Positions 53,706 through 53,710 of a stretch of DNA of 53,710 nucleotides are shown here, one piece after another (the first letter of the stretch is position 1; each line of letters starts with the position of its first letter). Under the pieces are notes generated by a model, which saw only the letters and a list, made by a program, of their open reading frames with translations, ran no database searches and was not told the DNA's origin. The stretch is from assembly GCA_916715765.1 (NCBI GenBank), contig CAKAPG010000010.1, positions 1-53,710 on the forward strand. The letters run 5' to 3'. This DNA comes from an uncultured Atopobium sp. (lineage in GTDB: Bacteria > Actinomycetota > Coriobacteriia > Coriobacteriales > Atopobiaceae). The translations under genes were made by a program, and so were the position numbers.

Positions 53706-53710
53706 TGTGG
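53055..53710 (+). repeat. 656-base exact direct repeat, copy 2 (ATPase cassette), reaching the window end
   Basis: Identical to 51434-52089. The left boundary is sharp: the base before AAAGAATCC differs (C here, G in copy 1). The right boundary is the window edge. Confidence 0.97.

Overview
The window looks like a chromosomal contig from a low-to-mid G+C member of the Actinobacteria, most likely class Coriobacteriia near Atopobium/Lancefieldella. This placement is inference. It rests on Firmicutes-like gene order (rpmB-asp23-fakA-recG, plsX-acpP-rnc-smc-ftsY-ffh), a SepIVA-like coiled-coil gene between coaD and DUF177 as in Actinobacteria, a T-box in front of ileS, and about 45% G+C by eye. 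The left end is the terminal repeat of an insertion sequence. The right end lies inside a 656-base exact repeat. Repeats at both ends suggest a draft contig that stopped at repeats.

Layout. 1-1540: IS3-family (IS150-like) element with orfA and orfB. 1.6-7.6 kb: small unrelated units, namely a tail-anchored coiled-coil protein, HPr, a phage-holin-like membrane protein, a DUF2974 hydrolase, an acyltransferase, a small unknown membrane protein and YaaA. 7.7-19.6 kb: one long co-directional run, addB-addA-priA-def-fmt-rsmB, covering recombination repair, replication restart, N-terminal formyl-methionine metabolism and rRNA methylation. 19.7-21.7 kb: an FmdB zinc ribbon, a HAD phosphatase fused to thiamine pyrophosphokinase, and ribosomal protein L28. 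22-28.9 kb: asp23, fakA, recG, rsmD, coaD, sepIVA-like, DUF177 and rpmF (L32, only 59 codons). 29-37 kb: plsX, acpP, rnc, smc, ftsY, ffh, joining phospholipid/fatty-acid synthesis, RNA processing, chromosome condensation and the SRP pathway.

37-44.8 kb is an envelope region: a DUF454 membrane protein, an unknown membrane-anchored exported protein, an L,D-transpeptidase, a surface protein with an LPDTA sorting-type signal, a SpoU-type RNA methyltransferase and FtsH. 44.9-49.5 kb: an Ile T-box leader followed by ileS-lspA-rluD-like. 49.5-53.7 kb: an AraC regulator divergent from two ABC half-transporters. Their membrane domains differ, but their ATPase domains are identical at the nucleotide level.

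The most unusual observations are the identical ATPase cassette on two different membrane domains, the HAD-TPK fusion with a marked G+C rise inside it, and a strong excess of the octamer TTCTCGCC on both strands and in several reading frames. No CRISPR array, tRNA or rRNA was recognised. No wholly new multi-gene system can be claimed from sequence alone.
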